Made by a program: the position numbers and the translations under genes. The notes under the pieces were generated by a model, which saw nothing but the letters and a program-made list of their open reading frames with translations, did no database searches and was not told the DNA's origin. DNA of 64,000 nucleotides from Butyrivibrio fibrisolvens (lineage in GTDB: Bacteria; Bacillota; Clostridia; Lachnospirales; Lachnospiraceae). Of the stretch, positions 26,542 to 35,898 are shown piece by piece (position 1 is the stretch's first letter; every line of letters begins with the position of its first letter). The DNA lies in the NCBI RefSeq assembly GCF_023206215.1, contig NZ_CP065800.1, positions 3,348,001 to 3,412,000 on the forward strand. The letters are read 5' to 3'.

Positions 26542-27540
26542 TTAAATCTTAGCCATCTCTCCAGCCATATTGATGGAGTAATAGTCACGGATTTCCTTGA
26601 CGTCCTCAGTCATTCCCAAGATCCACATAAGCTTTGTAAGCGCGGCTTCGCTTGTCATATCACGAGCTTCGAGAGCACCTATTGCCATAGCTCTTTTGCC
26701 GGTCTCGTATACATCCATCTTGGTGCCTTCGTATCTGCACTGGGTACCTACTACCACGGTCATGCCTTCCTGTATGACCTTATCAAGTGCTCCTATAAAA
26801 TCATGCTTTATAAATGGCATACCTCCGATTCCGTAAGCTTCGATATATAAGCCTTTATAGCCCTGACCCGCGATAGATTCGATAAGACTTCTATGGATAC
26901 CTGGGAACATCTTGAGCATGCAGACCTTATCAGAATACGTGTTGGATAGCTTGAATATTCCTGTTCGCTCAGGAACAGCTGCTGTCTCGATCTTCATACC
27001 AAGAGAACTGATGGTTGCTATATTAGGATAATTGATACTCTCAAAGGCATCGAAACTAAGCGACCTTACTTTAGAAGCTCTGCATCCTAATATGACTTTT
27101 CTGTTGAATGCCACAAATACTCCGGGGATCCTACTGGCTGCCATATGGATAGCACATCTGCAATTCTCCATGGCATCAGCCACAGGGTTAGTTATGGACA
27201 GCTGCGAACCTGTGATAACTACAGGGATATTGATATTCCGTAGCATGAATGAAAGCATGGATGAGGTATATGCAAGTGTATCAGTTCCATGTATTACTAC
27301 GATTCCGTCATAATCATTCCTGCATTCACTGATCCTCTTTGCAAGTTCACACCAGTCTTCCGGGAAAATATTAGCACTGTCCACAGAGCAGAAATCTTCA
27401 ATCTCTATGTCAGTGTCTCCTGACACCATCTGAAGCTCTTTTTGCATATCATGTATGGACAGCCCAGGGATAAGCCCGTTCTTCTTCATAACAGAAGACA
27501 GGGTACCGCCTGTATTTATTATTAATATTTTTCTACTCAT
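26542..27540 (-). CDS. L-asparaginase (type I, cytoplasmic)
   Basis: 332 residues, no signal peptide. The first catalytic Thr is in INTGGTLSSV and the second Thr-Asp pair in VVIHGTDTLAYTSSMLSFML, both textbook asparaginase/glutaminase signatures. Length and lack of export signal fit the type I cytoplasmic enzyme that converts asparagine to aspartate and ammonia. AAGGAT lies before the ATG. It probably shares a transcript with glycerate kinase; the metabolic link between the two is not obvious. Confidence 0.94.
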   Translation of the reverse strand: MSRKILIINTGGTLSSVMKKNGLIPGLSIHDMQKELQMVSGDTDIEIEDFCSVDSANIFPEDWCELAKRISECRNDYDGIVVIHGTDTLAYTSSMLSFMLRNINIPVVITGSQLSITNPVADAMENCRCAIHMAASRIPGVFVAFNRKVILGCRASKVRSLSFDAFESINYPNIATISSLGMKIETAAVPERTGIFKLSNTYSDKVCMLKMFPGIHRSLIESIAGQGYKGLYIEAYGIGGMPFIKHDFIGALDKVIQEGMTVVVGTQCRYEGTKMDVYETGKRAMAIGALEARDMTSEAALTKLMWILGMTEDVKEIRDYYSINMAGEMAKI

Positions 27541-27798
27541 AGATCATCCTTCTTGATTCTTCTTATCTATTTACTTGACTTTATCATATTCTATAGATTT
27601 TTAAAAATACATTTCTTTCAAACCACTAAATACTTAATAGGTTGAGTTTCTTATAAAAAATCTGTCTGAAGCTTTTATCGAACGATGTAAGAAATCAGCT
27701 ATACAATAAATATACAACAAAAATTATATTCTTCTCTTCTTCTCTGCTACTTTTGTGGTACTATAGTTCTTGGCCCAAAATCATTACCGGAGATTTAC

Positions 27799-28557
27799 AT
27801 GAGATCAGAAGAGTTCATATGCCCTAGCTGCGGCAGATCAGATGTTATTAAGACCAATAGAAAGATAGTGCGTTGCAAATACTGTGATACTCTATTAACT
27901 GTAGAGTATAATCCTGAAGATACAAAGATTTCGAAACCAAAGGCAACTGCTCAAGGATTCAAAGTTCAGAAAAAACAAAAGCTCGTCTCCTGGATACTTA
28001 TCGGTATCATATGTGCCTTATTAATATATTACTATTGTTTTAATTCCAAAACCCAGGCTATGAACTTCTCTGATAGCGAGAATGCAACCGGAACAGAAGC
28101 TAGTACCAATATATACGAAATAGGTTATGTTTCAAAACTATCCGAAATCCCTGAAGACACCTTTAACAGCTTTGAAGATACGGCTTTAGAAGCAGTATCT
28201 TCAATATATCTATCTACTATGGACACTATCGCAATGGTTGACGAGCCGGAGTGCATAGGAGTATACCTTTTGTGTAATAAAAATGATGATACTAATATGC
28301 TCTATTTTGCATATCATGTCACATGGGGGAGAACTCTTAAAAACGGCGATGTTGAAACAGTAGAAGCTTATCCAGCATTTTATTTTTCCAACATAATGCT
28401 GATGTCTGATGGCAGCGTCCAATCCGACTTCAAGACATGGAATGAAAACCCTTCTATCGTTCTTGGCAACAGTTTCGTATTTGGATATAATTCTAAAATC
28501 GATTTCTATAATAAATGCATCTCGTCAAGACCGGACTATAAAGTCAAAAAGAAATGA
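27799..28557 (+). CDS. Hypothetical protein with N-terminal zinc ribbon and one membrane helix
   Basis: 252 residues. Residues 8-33 hold CPSCG and CKYCD, a zinc ribbon. A membrane helix follows at about 67-85, then an exported domain of ~160 residues with no recognised family (YEIGYVSKLSEIPEDTF near its start). The arrangement of cytoplasmic zinc ribbon, helix and outside domain is common in uncharacterised Clostridia proteins. GGAG lies 6 bases before the ATG. It is divergent from asparaginase and convergent with the MetH-activation-like gene. Confidence 0.7.
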   Translation: MRSEEFICPSCGRSDVIKTNRKIVRCKYCDTLLTVEYNPEDTKISKPKATAQGFKVQKKQKLVSWILIGIICALLIYYYCFNSKTQAMNFSDSENATGTEASTNIYEIGYVSKLSEIPEDTFNSFEDTALEAVSSIYLSTMDTIAMVDEPECIGVYLLCNKNDDTNMLYFAYHVTWGRTLKNGDVETVEAYPAFYFSNIMLMSDGSVQSDFKTWNENPSIVLGNSFVFGYNSKIDFYNKCISSRPDYKVKKK

Positions 28558-28588
28558 TGATATAAAGAAATCCCCATCATGCATAGCA

Positions 28589-29149
28589 TCAAACCTGACA
28601 ACTTCTATTAACGCAGTCCTTATTGCCACACATACTGCACATGCCTTTTTTGTGAACCTTATCTTTGCTTAGGCCTGCCTTGAACAGAACGCTCTTTTTG
28701 GGTGTCAGAACATATGCATTATTGTATCTTATCTTCTTCTGACCTAGCTTTCGCATGATATCAGGCATAGTCTGCAGCGGAAGTCTCTCATCTCCCACAA
28801 AGGTGTAATCTCCAACATACATGCCTGTCAGTTCATGGATTCTGTCATCTATGCCCTCATAAGCTTTATCAAGAAGCTGTATTCCAAGACAATCAATGAT
28901 ATATGCCTTTTGGATATCTCCTTTTTTAAGGAAGCTGTCCTGAAGGCTGTCAATTCCTCTTCCAAGGCTGGCTATGACATATATGCTGCCTTTTTCGATC
29001 ACATAATGGAAGATGGCATGCACCCGTGGATAAAGCTGTTTGTAGAGACGCACTATATCTTTTTTATCATTATCATTAAAATGGTATCGTCTGATGAGAT
29101 CTGACAGGCAGTTCTCATCAAGCGATACTTCTACAGGTTCGAAATACAT
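28589..29149 (-). CDS. Cobalamin-dependent methionine synthase activation-domain-like protein
   Basis: 186 residues. The middle resembles the C-terminal activation domain of MetH: YIIDCLGIQLLDKAYE, then GDERLPLQTMPDIMRKL and NAYVLTPKKSVLFKAGLS, where the domain binds S-adenosylmethionine for reductive reactivation of cobalamin. The C-terminus carries a Cys cluster (CSMCGNKDCVNRSC), seen in stand-alone Clostridia versions and probably metal-binding. No metH gene is in this window. It begins 2 bases after the stop of the histidine phosphatase gene, so the two are translationally linked. Recognition is by motif only. Confidence 0.7.
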   Translation of the reverse strand: MYFEPVEVSLDENCLSDLIRRYHFNDNDKKDIVRLYKQLYPRVHAIFHYVIEKGSIYVIASLGRGIDSLQDSFLKKGDIQKAYIIDCLGIQLLDKAYEGIDDRIHELTGMYVGDYTFVGDERLPLQTMPDIMRKLGQKKIRYNNAYVLTPKKSVLFKAGLSKDKVHKKGMCSMCGNKDCVNRSCQV

Positions 29150-29151
29150 TT

Positions 29152-29694
29152 TCAGTTTTCTCCGAAATCATATCTTTTTATTTCGCAGTTTTTTATTCCA
29201 CATGATGAGAACTCTTCATTACTCATCTCGCGGAAGTATGATTCGACCATTCTGGTTATCCCGTTATGAGCTACCAGTATCACTTCCCTGTCTCCTTCTT
29301 TGATATCATCAAGGAGATTATAGATCCTTTGGGCAAGATGAAGCATTGATTCGCCTGTTCCAAACCTGCTTGCCATGTCTTTTTTGGCTTCATGAAACTC
29401 CTTGCCGTCTCTTGGAGTTGATTCATACTTGCCAAAGTTCTGCTCTTTGAGTCTTGGCTCAACTTCCATAGGGATTCCTGTTATTTCTGATATATGCCTT
29501 GCAGTCTCTTTGGCACGAACTAAAGGTGATGTAAGTATTATATCTGCCTTTATTCCCATTTCAAGAATCTTCCTACCGGTCTCGATTGCCTGCTCATGCC
29601 CTTTTTGAGTCAGTTCAATATCCGTAGCTCCGCATATCTTATTCTCAACATTCCAGACAGTTTCGCCGTGTCTTATAAAATAAAAATGATCCAT
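29152..29694 (-). CDS. Histidine phosphatase family (phosphoglycerate mutase-like) protein
   Basis: 180 residues. The catalytic RHGE motif is in FIRHGETVWNVENKICG, the second Arg in SPLVRAKETARHI, the general acid Glu in FGKYESTP, and the second His in ILVAHNGITR. Length and sequence fit small cofactor-independent-looking broad phosphatases such as CobC or PhoE rather than a glycolytic mutase. The neighbour, a cobalamin-related MetH activation-like protein, weakly favours a CobC-like role, but this is guesswork. Confidence 0.9.
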   Translation of the reverse strand: MDHFYFIRHGETVWNVENKICGATDIELTQKGHEQAIETGRKILEMGIKADIILTSPLVRAKETARHISEITGIPMEVEPRLKEQNFGKYESTPRDGKEFHEAKKDMASRFGTGESMLHLAQRIYNLLDDIKEGDREVILVAHNGITRMVESYFREMSNEEFSSCGIKNCEIKRYDFGEN

Positions 29695-29806
29695 CGATCC
29701 TCCCTGTAAAGCTTTGCTTTGTATTTAATGAGCATACCACAGCCCGCCTTATACTTACAACCAGGATGTTCAGAAGGATGTTTTATTAATTTATAAGACT
29801 ATAACG

Positions 29807-29847
29807 CAGAATCTGCCGCCGGCCTAGGGGCCACGCGGCAGATTCTG
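29807..29847. terminator. Strong hairpin after the secreted coiled-coil gene
   Basis: CAGAATCTGCCGC pairs perfectly with GCGGCAGATTCTG around a GC-rich loop. It lies about 70 bases past the stop of the gene at 29916. The only short T-run follows on the plus strand, so it is a weak terminator for the minus-strand gene but could still protect the 3' end. Confidence 0.55.
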
Positions 29848-29915
29848 TTTGCCTTGTGTGTTTACTTTTTTATCGGAGGGAAGTATAAGCTTCTATGATC
29901 TTTTGCTATCTTATA

Positions 29916-32453
29916 TTACCTTTCATTGACTCTTTTAACCTTTTCAGATACGTTTCTGGATCCTGCTATAGCTCCTGCGAGGATCAACAGCCACCACCAG
30001 AACAGATCTTTCTTCTGAGTATTCTGAGTTGTAGGGAATGCTGTCTTAGCACTTGCTTCGTCGTCTATGATCTTAGGTGTTCTTGGTACTACTGCATCTG
30101 AAATTTGCGCCTGTGCTGTCTGTGTCTCTTCTATAGCGGCTTCGATAGAGTTAAGATCTTCGATCTGAGGCATCTCTATACCTGCTGCAAGTATAGCTTC
30201 GCCATCTTCTATTGTAGTAGCTCCTCCAATTAGCTGTGCGTCTCCTATAACCGATGTTTCTGTAACAGGAGTCATAGCTATCATCTCAAGTGCTGCCTGG
30301 TCTATTGTTACTTCCTGTGCTGCGGTTTCTGCATCTGCTACTGCCATGTTATCTGCTGTAAGAGTTTCATCAGAAGGTGCTATAGCTGTCATAGCTACTG
30401 CAACAGCCTCATCTGAAGGTGCTGCTGGTGTTGCAGGTATTACATCTTCTGCGATCACATCTGCTGCCATCGGTACTGCTACTTCTTCTATAACCACTTC
30501 AGTTCCTGCTGTTTCTGCACTTGGAGCTTCTGTGCCGGGGATTGTACCAGCAACTATAACTTCATCATCTGTAAGGCTAAGTGCTATCTCATCAAGCTTT
30601 TCATTAAGAGTATCAAGTGTAGCTGTAGCCTCTTCTACTTTTGCACTTGCTCCTGCAAGCATTGCATCAAGGTATGCTATAGCTTCACGAACTGTCATGT
30701 TGTTAAGGACATCTGCCTGATCCTGTGTTACTTCGATTCCAAGATATGTTGCCACATCGTTTACGCCAAGAGCATCTACTGCTTTGAGAACAGGATTGCC
30801 ATGCTTATTTTTAAGTGTTCCTATAGCTCCTTTGAGCTCGTCTACTTCATCCTGGGCCGACTCTATAGCTTCTTTAGTGTCAGTTACTACTGAGCTAAGT
30901 GCCTGATACTGATCTGCTGTAGCATCTGCATTTGCAAGGAATGTTTCTAGGTCAGGAGCATTGGATGTATCGATTATATATTCACCGCCGCGAACTTTGC
31001 TGTTAGCTGCCTGTACTACTTCTGTAACTACAGTTCCTGCCAGCTCTTCATTTTTCTGCGTAAATACATATCCATCAGAAGTCTGTACTATTTCGCCACT
31101 TTCTATAGCTGCATTCAGCTCTTCTCTTACCCAGTATGTCTTTTTATTATCAGCATCCTCATATACGAATACATCTAATTGGCCTGAATTAGCCATGCTC
31201 GTTAATTCATTTCTGGTAAAAGATGCTCCGTCATAATACTCGAAGAGATGATTATTAGCTTCGATCTCATCTTGAGACTTCTCATATACTACGATCTGCT
31301 CGCTGGTTCCAAGATTGCTATATCTGTTTTTGGAAAGCTTCTTGTCAGCACGGTCGTAATTGAAGAATCTTGTAACTTCATTGCCCTGAGAATCTGTGTA
31401 GGTAAAAGAGTAATAATTGTAATCCTGTGTATCGAAAGAATTCGGTCTTTTAACAACTACTGTATCAGGGTCTATCATCTCTCCTTCCATCTGAGGAATG
31501 ATATAATTAACTACCAGAAGCTTTAGATAAGCTCTCTGAGGACCCCAATCACATATAAGTGTTGCATCATTGATTGCATCTGCTGCTGCCTTCTCATAAT
31601 CAAGCTTGTCCTGCGCTTCTTCAAGAGCACTTTCGATATTCTCAACAGTTTCTTTGGCCTGTACAAGAGCATCTTCTGCTTCTTCTACGTTTCCTTCTGC
31701 TGCATTTACAGCTTCTTCATACTTAGCTTCTGCTTCAAGGAGCGCTTGCTTAGCGTCATCATACTGCTGTGTCATCTCATCGATGTACGCCTGCTGCTGA
31801 TCTACTGTTTCCTGAGTCTGAGCTACAAGAGTCTCAAGTTCTGTATATGTATCTCGTGCCACATCTTTGTCATCTGTATTCTCTATTGTTTCAACAAGTT
31901 CATCTGCCTTGGCATTTGTATCTTCTACAAGACCTGCCATGTTATCAGCTGTAGTTACAACTTCATTGACAGCTTCTACTGTCTCTACTGCTGCTTCATT
32001 TGCAGTTGTATCATATACTGCTGCTTCACTGGCCTGTGTGCTGACTTCTTCAACTGTCTCTAAAGCTTCCTGGATATTCTCTACAAGCTGATCTTCCTGA
32101 GCCTGTGCTACTTCTTCTGCAAGATTTTCAACTGCAGGAGAAGCGATAGTGCCGCCATCATCAGGAGTAACTGTCTCGCTCATCTGAGTCATCATCTCTT
32201 CTGCACTTGATGCTGCTGTATCAACTGCTTCTGTAGTCTCCTGTACCTGCTCTACAACCTGCTCAGCGGATTCCTGAACTTCTGTCACGGGAGCTTCTAC
32301 GTTCTGCTCTACAGTTTCACTGGGAGTATTAGTATCTGCTACAGCATCTTCACTTTCTGCATAAGCAGTGATCCCTGTATTTAAGGCCATCATTGTAGAG
32401 ATTCCTACAGTCAAAGCGAAAATAATTTTGTTATCCTTCTTGTTCTTCATCAT
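29916..32453 (-). CDS. Large secreted, membrane-tethered coiled-coil surface protein
   Basis: 845 residues from the ATG at 32453, chosen for AAAGGAGA just upstream. A signal peptide (KNKKDNKIIFALTVG onward, cut near AYAE) is followed by an Ala/Glu/Val/Thr-rich acidic region, long coiled coil (about 200-290), a globular part with many Tyr and Asp (about 300-500), a second coiled coil and an Ala/Thr/Val-rich low-complexity region. The end is a hydrophobic segment LFWWWLLILAGAIAG plus a basic tail, which looks like a membrane or sorting anchor without LPXTG. Role probably adhesion or cell-wall spanning. The PilZ gene lies 73 bases upstream on the same strand. Confidence 0.8.
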   Translation of the reverse strand: MMKNKKDNKIIFALTVGISTMMALNTGITAYAESEDAVADTNTPSETVEQNVEAPVTEVQESAEQVVEQVQETTEAVDTAASSAEEMMTQMSETVTPDDGGTIASPAVENLAEEVAQAQEDQLVENIQEALETVEEVSTQASEAAVYDTTANEAAVETVEAVNEVVTTADNMAGLVEDTNAKADELVETIENTDDKDVARDTYTELETLVAQTQETVDQQQAYIDEMTQQYDDAKQALLEAEAKYEEAVNAAEGNVEEAEDALVQAKETVENIESALEEAQDKLDYEKAAADAINDATLICDWGPQRAYLKLLVVNYIIPQMEGEMIDPDTVVVKRPNSFDTQDYNYYSFTYTDSQGNEVTRFFNYDRADKKLSKNRYSNLGTSEQIVVYEKSQDEIEANNHLFEYYDGASFTRNELTSMANSGQLDVFVYEDADNKKTYWVREELNAAIESGEIVQTSDGYVFTQKNEELAGTVVTEVVQAANSKVRGGEYIIDTSNAPDLETFLANADATADQYQALSSVVTDTKEAIESAQDEVDELKGAIGTLKNKHGNPVLKAVDALGVNDVATYLGIEVTQDQADVLNNMTVREAIAYLDAMLAGASAKVEEATATLDTLNEKLDEIALSLTDDEVIVAGTIPGTEAPSAETAGTEVVIEEVAVPMAADVIAEDVIPATPAAPSDEAVAVAMTAIAPSDETLTADNMAVADAETAAQEVTIDQAALEMIAMTPVTETSVIGDAQLIGGATTIEDGEAILAAGIEMPQIEDLNSIEAAIEETQTAQAQISDAVVPRTPKIIDDEASAKTAFPTTQNTQKKDLFWWWLLILAGAIAGSRNVSEKVKRVNER

Positions 32454-32526
32454 AGTGTCTCTCCTTTCATAATTGGCGGCATAATGAAACTTTGTCATTA
32501 TGAAGAAAATAGTTGTTACTTACATC

Positions 32527-32850
32527 TCACTTGGTATCTTGCGGTGATATGTGTTCGAATAGATACTCTAGAACATCCTGTGTGAATCTCTTGGCTGTAA
32601 AGGCTACTACCCTTTGACCATTTTCTGACGGATCCTCACGTACTGCATCAGCGTACATGATAAGCGTCTCTGCTACTATGATCACACTTTTGCCCAAAAG
32701 AGAAGGAGTATCTTCAGGAACTATTATTGCTATACCAAGCGGAGAGATATTTTTTGTGGTTCCTATGTATTTATCAGCTGTATCCGGAAGTACTATAACG
32801 CTTTTACTTTCGTAATCTACTCTGTTTAACTGTCTTCTTTCTTTGATCAT
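32527..32850 (-). CDS. PilZ-domain c-di-GMP receptor
   Basis: 107 residues, essentially a lone PilZ domain. The RxxxR motif is in ERRQLNRVDY and the NxSxxG motif in KNISPLGIAI; both are needed for binding c-di-GMP. The remainder forms the beta barrel and a C-terminal helix (QDVLEYLFEHIS). The ATG at 32850 is chosen for GGAGGG 8 bases upstream. It is the first gene of a probable two-gene unit with the large secreted protein, suggesting c-di-GMP control of that protein's export, display or partner. Confidence 0.85.
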   Translation of the reverse strand: MIKERRQLNRVDYESKSVIVLPDTADKYIGTTKNISPLGIAIIVPEDTPSLLGKSVIIVAETLIMYADAVREDPSENGQRVVAFTAKRFTQDVLEYLFEHISPQDTK

Positions 32851-33218
32851 CTTATCTTCCCTCCGACCACACACTAATAAACGATTTATTCTCTGTTTGT
32901 TGTATCATATTTCGGATATTATTTACAAATATTTAGTGTTTTATGATGATTTTTAATATATTTTGGAGTTTTCTGCCAATTCAGTATTATTACGAGTTTG
33001 GAACTTGTATACATATATTTAGTTTCCTTAAATTCTCACTATCTCCTAAAAACAACTCTGTAATAATCACTTTATTAAAATCTCAACTTCCAAAAATTAT
33101 TTTCCACAAATCAACCATTCCCTAAAAAACAGCTATTATAATCTTCTTCCAAAAGCAATAAAAAATCCTATCAGCCTCTAACCATCTGATGGGAATCGCA
33201 TATTTGTATTTGATTTCT
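32851..33218. other. AT-rich gene-free spacer
   Basis: About 370 bases upstream of the PilZ gene and downstream of the frameshifted EAL gene. No plausible gene, RNA or clear promoter was recognised. It must hold the PilZ promoter; the sequence is strongly AT-rich throughout. Confidence 0.5.
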
Positions 33219-33291
33219 AAAACTACCCACTTAGACGGGCCGGCATCCCCAAAGTCTTTACTGGGGCAGGCCTGTCCAAGTGGGTAGTTTT
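33219..33291. repeat. Short palindromic element (C1)
   Basis: AAAACTACCCACTTAGACGG pairs with its near complement ending TGGGTAGTTTT; an inner CCCC...GGGG pair surrounds AAAGTCTTTACT. It starts 2 bases after the stop of the EAL gene and is followed by TTTT on the minus strand, so it can act as a terminator. The same module is found at 43372-43445 and twice in the long element at 20454-20872. Confidence 0.85.
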
Positions 33292-33293
33292 AT

Positions 33294-33689
33294 TTATTTA
33301 TCCAATACTTCTTCAAATTCTTTTTCAGGCATCGGTTTATAGAAATAGTAGCCTTGTATGTAGTCGCAGTCGTAGCTTTTAAGGAAATCAAGCTGCTCTT
33401 TGGTCTCAACACCCTCTGCAGTAACCGTAGCACCTATCATATGGGCAAGACCTATCGTAGTTATGATTATGGATTCTGCCTTTTCATTAATACCAATCTT
33501 TCTGATAAATCCCAGATCCAGCTTGATAATATCGAAATTGAAATCTTCAAGCATGGACAAGGAGCTCATTCCACTACCATAGTCATCCAAAAGTATCTTG
33601 ATGCCATACGACTGCATGTTGTTGAGATACTCCATAGACTTAACTTCAAGGTCCGTATATGCCGATTCAGTTACTTCAAACCTTACCAT
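33294..33689 (-). CDS. C-terminal half of EAL domain, 3' part of a frameshifted gene
   Basis: 131 codons in the frame beyond the break. It holds the second half of an EAL domain: VRFEVTES, LLDDYGSGMSS, IIKLDLGFI, TAEGVET and YIQGYYFYKP, all catalytically plausible. It has no ribosome site at the internal ATG. Adding one base at about 33717-33735 joins it in register to the upstream frame, giving FIES-x-M-K-R-INDLNINPS, exactly the length seen in the EAL protein at 4733. So this is not an independent gene; see the upstream fragment. Confidence 0.85.
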   Translation of the reverse strand: MVRFEVTESAYTDLEVKSMEYLNNMQSYGIKILLDDYGSGMSSLSMLEDFNFDIIKLDLGFIRKIGINEKAESIIITTIGLAHMIGATVTAEGVETKEQLDFLKSYDCDYIQGYYFYKPMPEKEFEEVLDK

Positions 33690-35659
33690 CGAAGGGTTGA
33701 TGTTAAGATCATTGATCCTTTCATAATACTTTCAATAAATAAAGTATCGTAGAAGTCTACCCTTGACAGGTTTATAGCACATGGAACCACTTTTTTCTTC
33801 TGATAAGCTCTCCTTGCTATAAGTTCCATGCCGCGATTGACTATAAAATTATCAAGAACCGATATCTTGCCTTCTGATTCTATGACCGGGATAAAAACTG
33901 CCGGAGATACCATACCAAAGTCCTTGTGATGCCATCTTATGAGCATCTCTGCACTGACTATCTCTCCGGTCTTAGCATCAACTATAGGCTGGTAATATGG
34001 TTCAAACTCATTCTCGTTCAGACCTCTTTCAAAATCCGCCAGAAGGAAACGCTGCTTAACATAATTTTCCTTCATAAAGTCATCATAATACGCATAAAGA
34101 AGACTTCCTTTGCCGGTCTTGATGTTCTTCTCAGCAAGCTTGGCACCGGCTATGAGATGAGCTACATCCATATTGGAATTATGTATAGAGAAGATTCCAC
34201 AACGGATCTCATAGTTATATTCCTTGTTCTCTATCCTGAACACCTGATTGCACAGCGCTTTGAGGTTTTCTTCGCTCAGGTTCTTATCCTCTGTGATAAA
34301 CACAAAGTGATCACTTTCAAGTCTTCCCATGATGACAGGCTTTAGATATTGTCTGATAACATCCCTTGTCTGGAATATTACAAGGTCACCATTCTTATCA
34401 CCAAACAGTTCATTGACAGCCTTAAATCCATTGACATTGGTATATACCAGTGAAAAGTGTCCAAGTGGTGATATCTCAGATATAAAGAGCCTTGCTCTAT
34501 CCATGAATCCCGTTCTTGTATACTCATCTGTCATCCAGTCATGATCTATTACAGTCGTAACATCAAGGAACATAAATAAAAACCAGTCAGGATATCCAGG
34601 AACCTCTTTTACCCTGATATTCTTGGCACGTCTTCCAAGCGATGTATCTATATGAACCGTTCGTACGAAATTGCCTCTTTCTGCAAGCTCATCTCTGATA
34701 AAAGACAAGTCGCTTTCATTGACGAAGGCATCTCTCTCATCATCTACTATCCTCTGAGCTATCCTGAAAAAGATATCCTTGTACGTAAGCTTGGCTCCTT
34801 CAAATACGCTAAGAAGCTTTTCATCAAGATGATATATCTCACAGACATCATTGGTCGTATTGACAGTCATAACGATGTCATACCCTTCTGATAGAAGCGC
34901 TCTGACAACGGGCTGTTCTATAACGCCCATATAAGGGATGATCGGACCTTCCTTGAGGGGTGATATAGTTCCGTCTTCGATGACCTGTCCTACTCCTTTG
35001 AATTTGGTCTTGCCGTTTTTGGATTTAAAATAGCTGCCGTCTTCGACCAGGTAGAATCTCCTGCCATAACTGTCAGGAAGTACGATATCTTCTATGAATC
35101 TAAGGCCGTCAATAACTGCATCCTTCATAGTCTTGGCATGAGGAATCATGTCAATATTGGTCAGATCGAGTCCATCAGTAAAGCGGACATAGTTAGGATC
35201 TGCAGCTTCGCCTTCAAGTTCCGGCATAAGATATACATCATATGCAGCATTAATAGAACCGGCACTAAGTCCTATGATTATGCCGGGATAGTCTGTCAGC
35301 GCATCTTTGAGTCCTATACGTTTCATGAAAGCCAGCTGCGTAGGCGCATGACCGCCTCCCATATATATGACATCAGACCAGACGATAAGGCCTTTGAGGG
35401 CATCATTACAGTTATCATCTAGTGTCTTAACTTCTGCCACTTTAAGATCTTTGTATTCAAAGGCGTCGATCACTTGTTGTATCTGGTTTTCATTGTCTTT
35501 GGTAAGTGTGGGATCTGCCGGCACGAAGAGAACATTGGCAGAATCTGGCCATTCTTTTTTCAGATCATCAAAAAATCCATAACAATCCTCAGGCGGTGTT
35601 TTCTTATATTCGCCCGGTTCCTGATATGGGATAAAACTACTTGTAAGGTATAAAACCAT
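33683..35659 (-). CDS. Peptidase S51 - GGDEF(degenerate) - EAL fusion, 5' part of a frameshifted gene
   Basis: 658 residues in this frame, ending in nine aberrant residues after a frameshift; intact length would be about 788. Residues 1-235 resemble peptidase S51 (dipeptidase E): YMGGGHAPTQL, the Ser nucleophile in GLSAGSINAA and a His in DMIPHAKT. A sensor-like segment (about 290-395) follows, then a GGDEF domain whose active site reads RLESDHF instead of GGDEF, hence inactive, then EAL with YYQPIVDAKTG and AEMLIRW. The protein would be a c-di-GMP phosphodiesterase controlled by, or tied to, a small-peptide hydrolase fold. I know of no standard family with this order. It is divergent from the PAS-GGDEF gene. 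Confidence 0.85.
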   Translation of the reverse strand: MVLYLTSSFIPYQEPGEYKKTPPEDCYGFFDDLKKEWPDSANVLFVPADPTLTKDNENQIQQVIDAFEYKDLKVAEVKTLDDNCNDALKGLIVWSDVIYMGGGHAPTQLAFMKRIGLKDALTDYPGIIIGLSAGSINAAYDVYLMPELEGEAADPNYVRFTDGLDLTNIDMIPHAKTMKDAVIDGLRFIEDIVLPDSYGRRFYLVEDGSYFKSKNGKTKFKGVGQVIEDGTISPLKEGPIIPYMGVIEQPVVRALLSEGYDIVMTVNTTNDVCEIYHLDEKLLSVFEGAKLTYKDIFFRIAQRIVDDERDAFVNESDLSFIRDELAERGNFVRTVHIDTSLGRRAKNIRVKEVPGYPDWFLFMFLDVTTVIDHDWMTDEYTRTGFMDRARLFISEISPLGHFSLVYTNVNGFKAVNELFGDKNGDLVIFQTRDVIRQYLKPVIMGRLESDHFVFITEDKNLSEENLKALCNQVFRIENKEYNYEIRCGIFSIHNSNMDVAHLIAGAKLAEKNIKTGKGSLLYAYYDDFMKENYVKQRFLLADFERGLNENEFEPYYQPIVDAKTGEIVSAEMLIRWHHKDFGMVSPAVFIPVIESEGKISVLDNFIVNRGMELIARRAYQKKKVVPCAINLSRVDFYDTLFIESIMKGSMILTSTLRW

Positions 35660-35898
35660 ATATTCTCTCCGCTAAAGATGTTATCTGTCCGGTAACTTGA
35701 TTAACGATTCTTCATAGATATTAATATTGTATCACGTATTATAATATACGTCTTCTAATTATAAAAAAACTATAGCTTTAATTAATTCAGGCACAAACAA
35801 GATGCTTTCTTATCGTATTTGTAATATCATTACAAACGTTTTTAGTGTATAATAATAATTGGAAGTATTGTGTAAAAAAAGGATTCATGAGGTTAAGT

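Noticed and set aside
29916..30060. LPXTG sortase signal at the end of the secreted protein
   Set aside because: Only AFPTTQN precedes the hydrophobic segment; no LPXTG-like motif is present.
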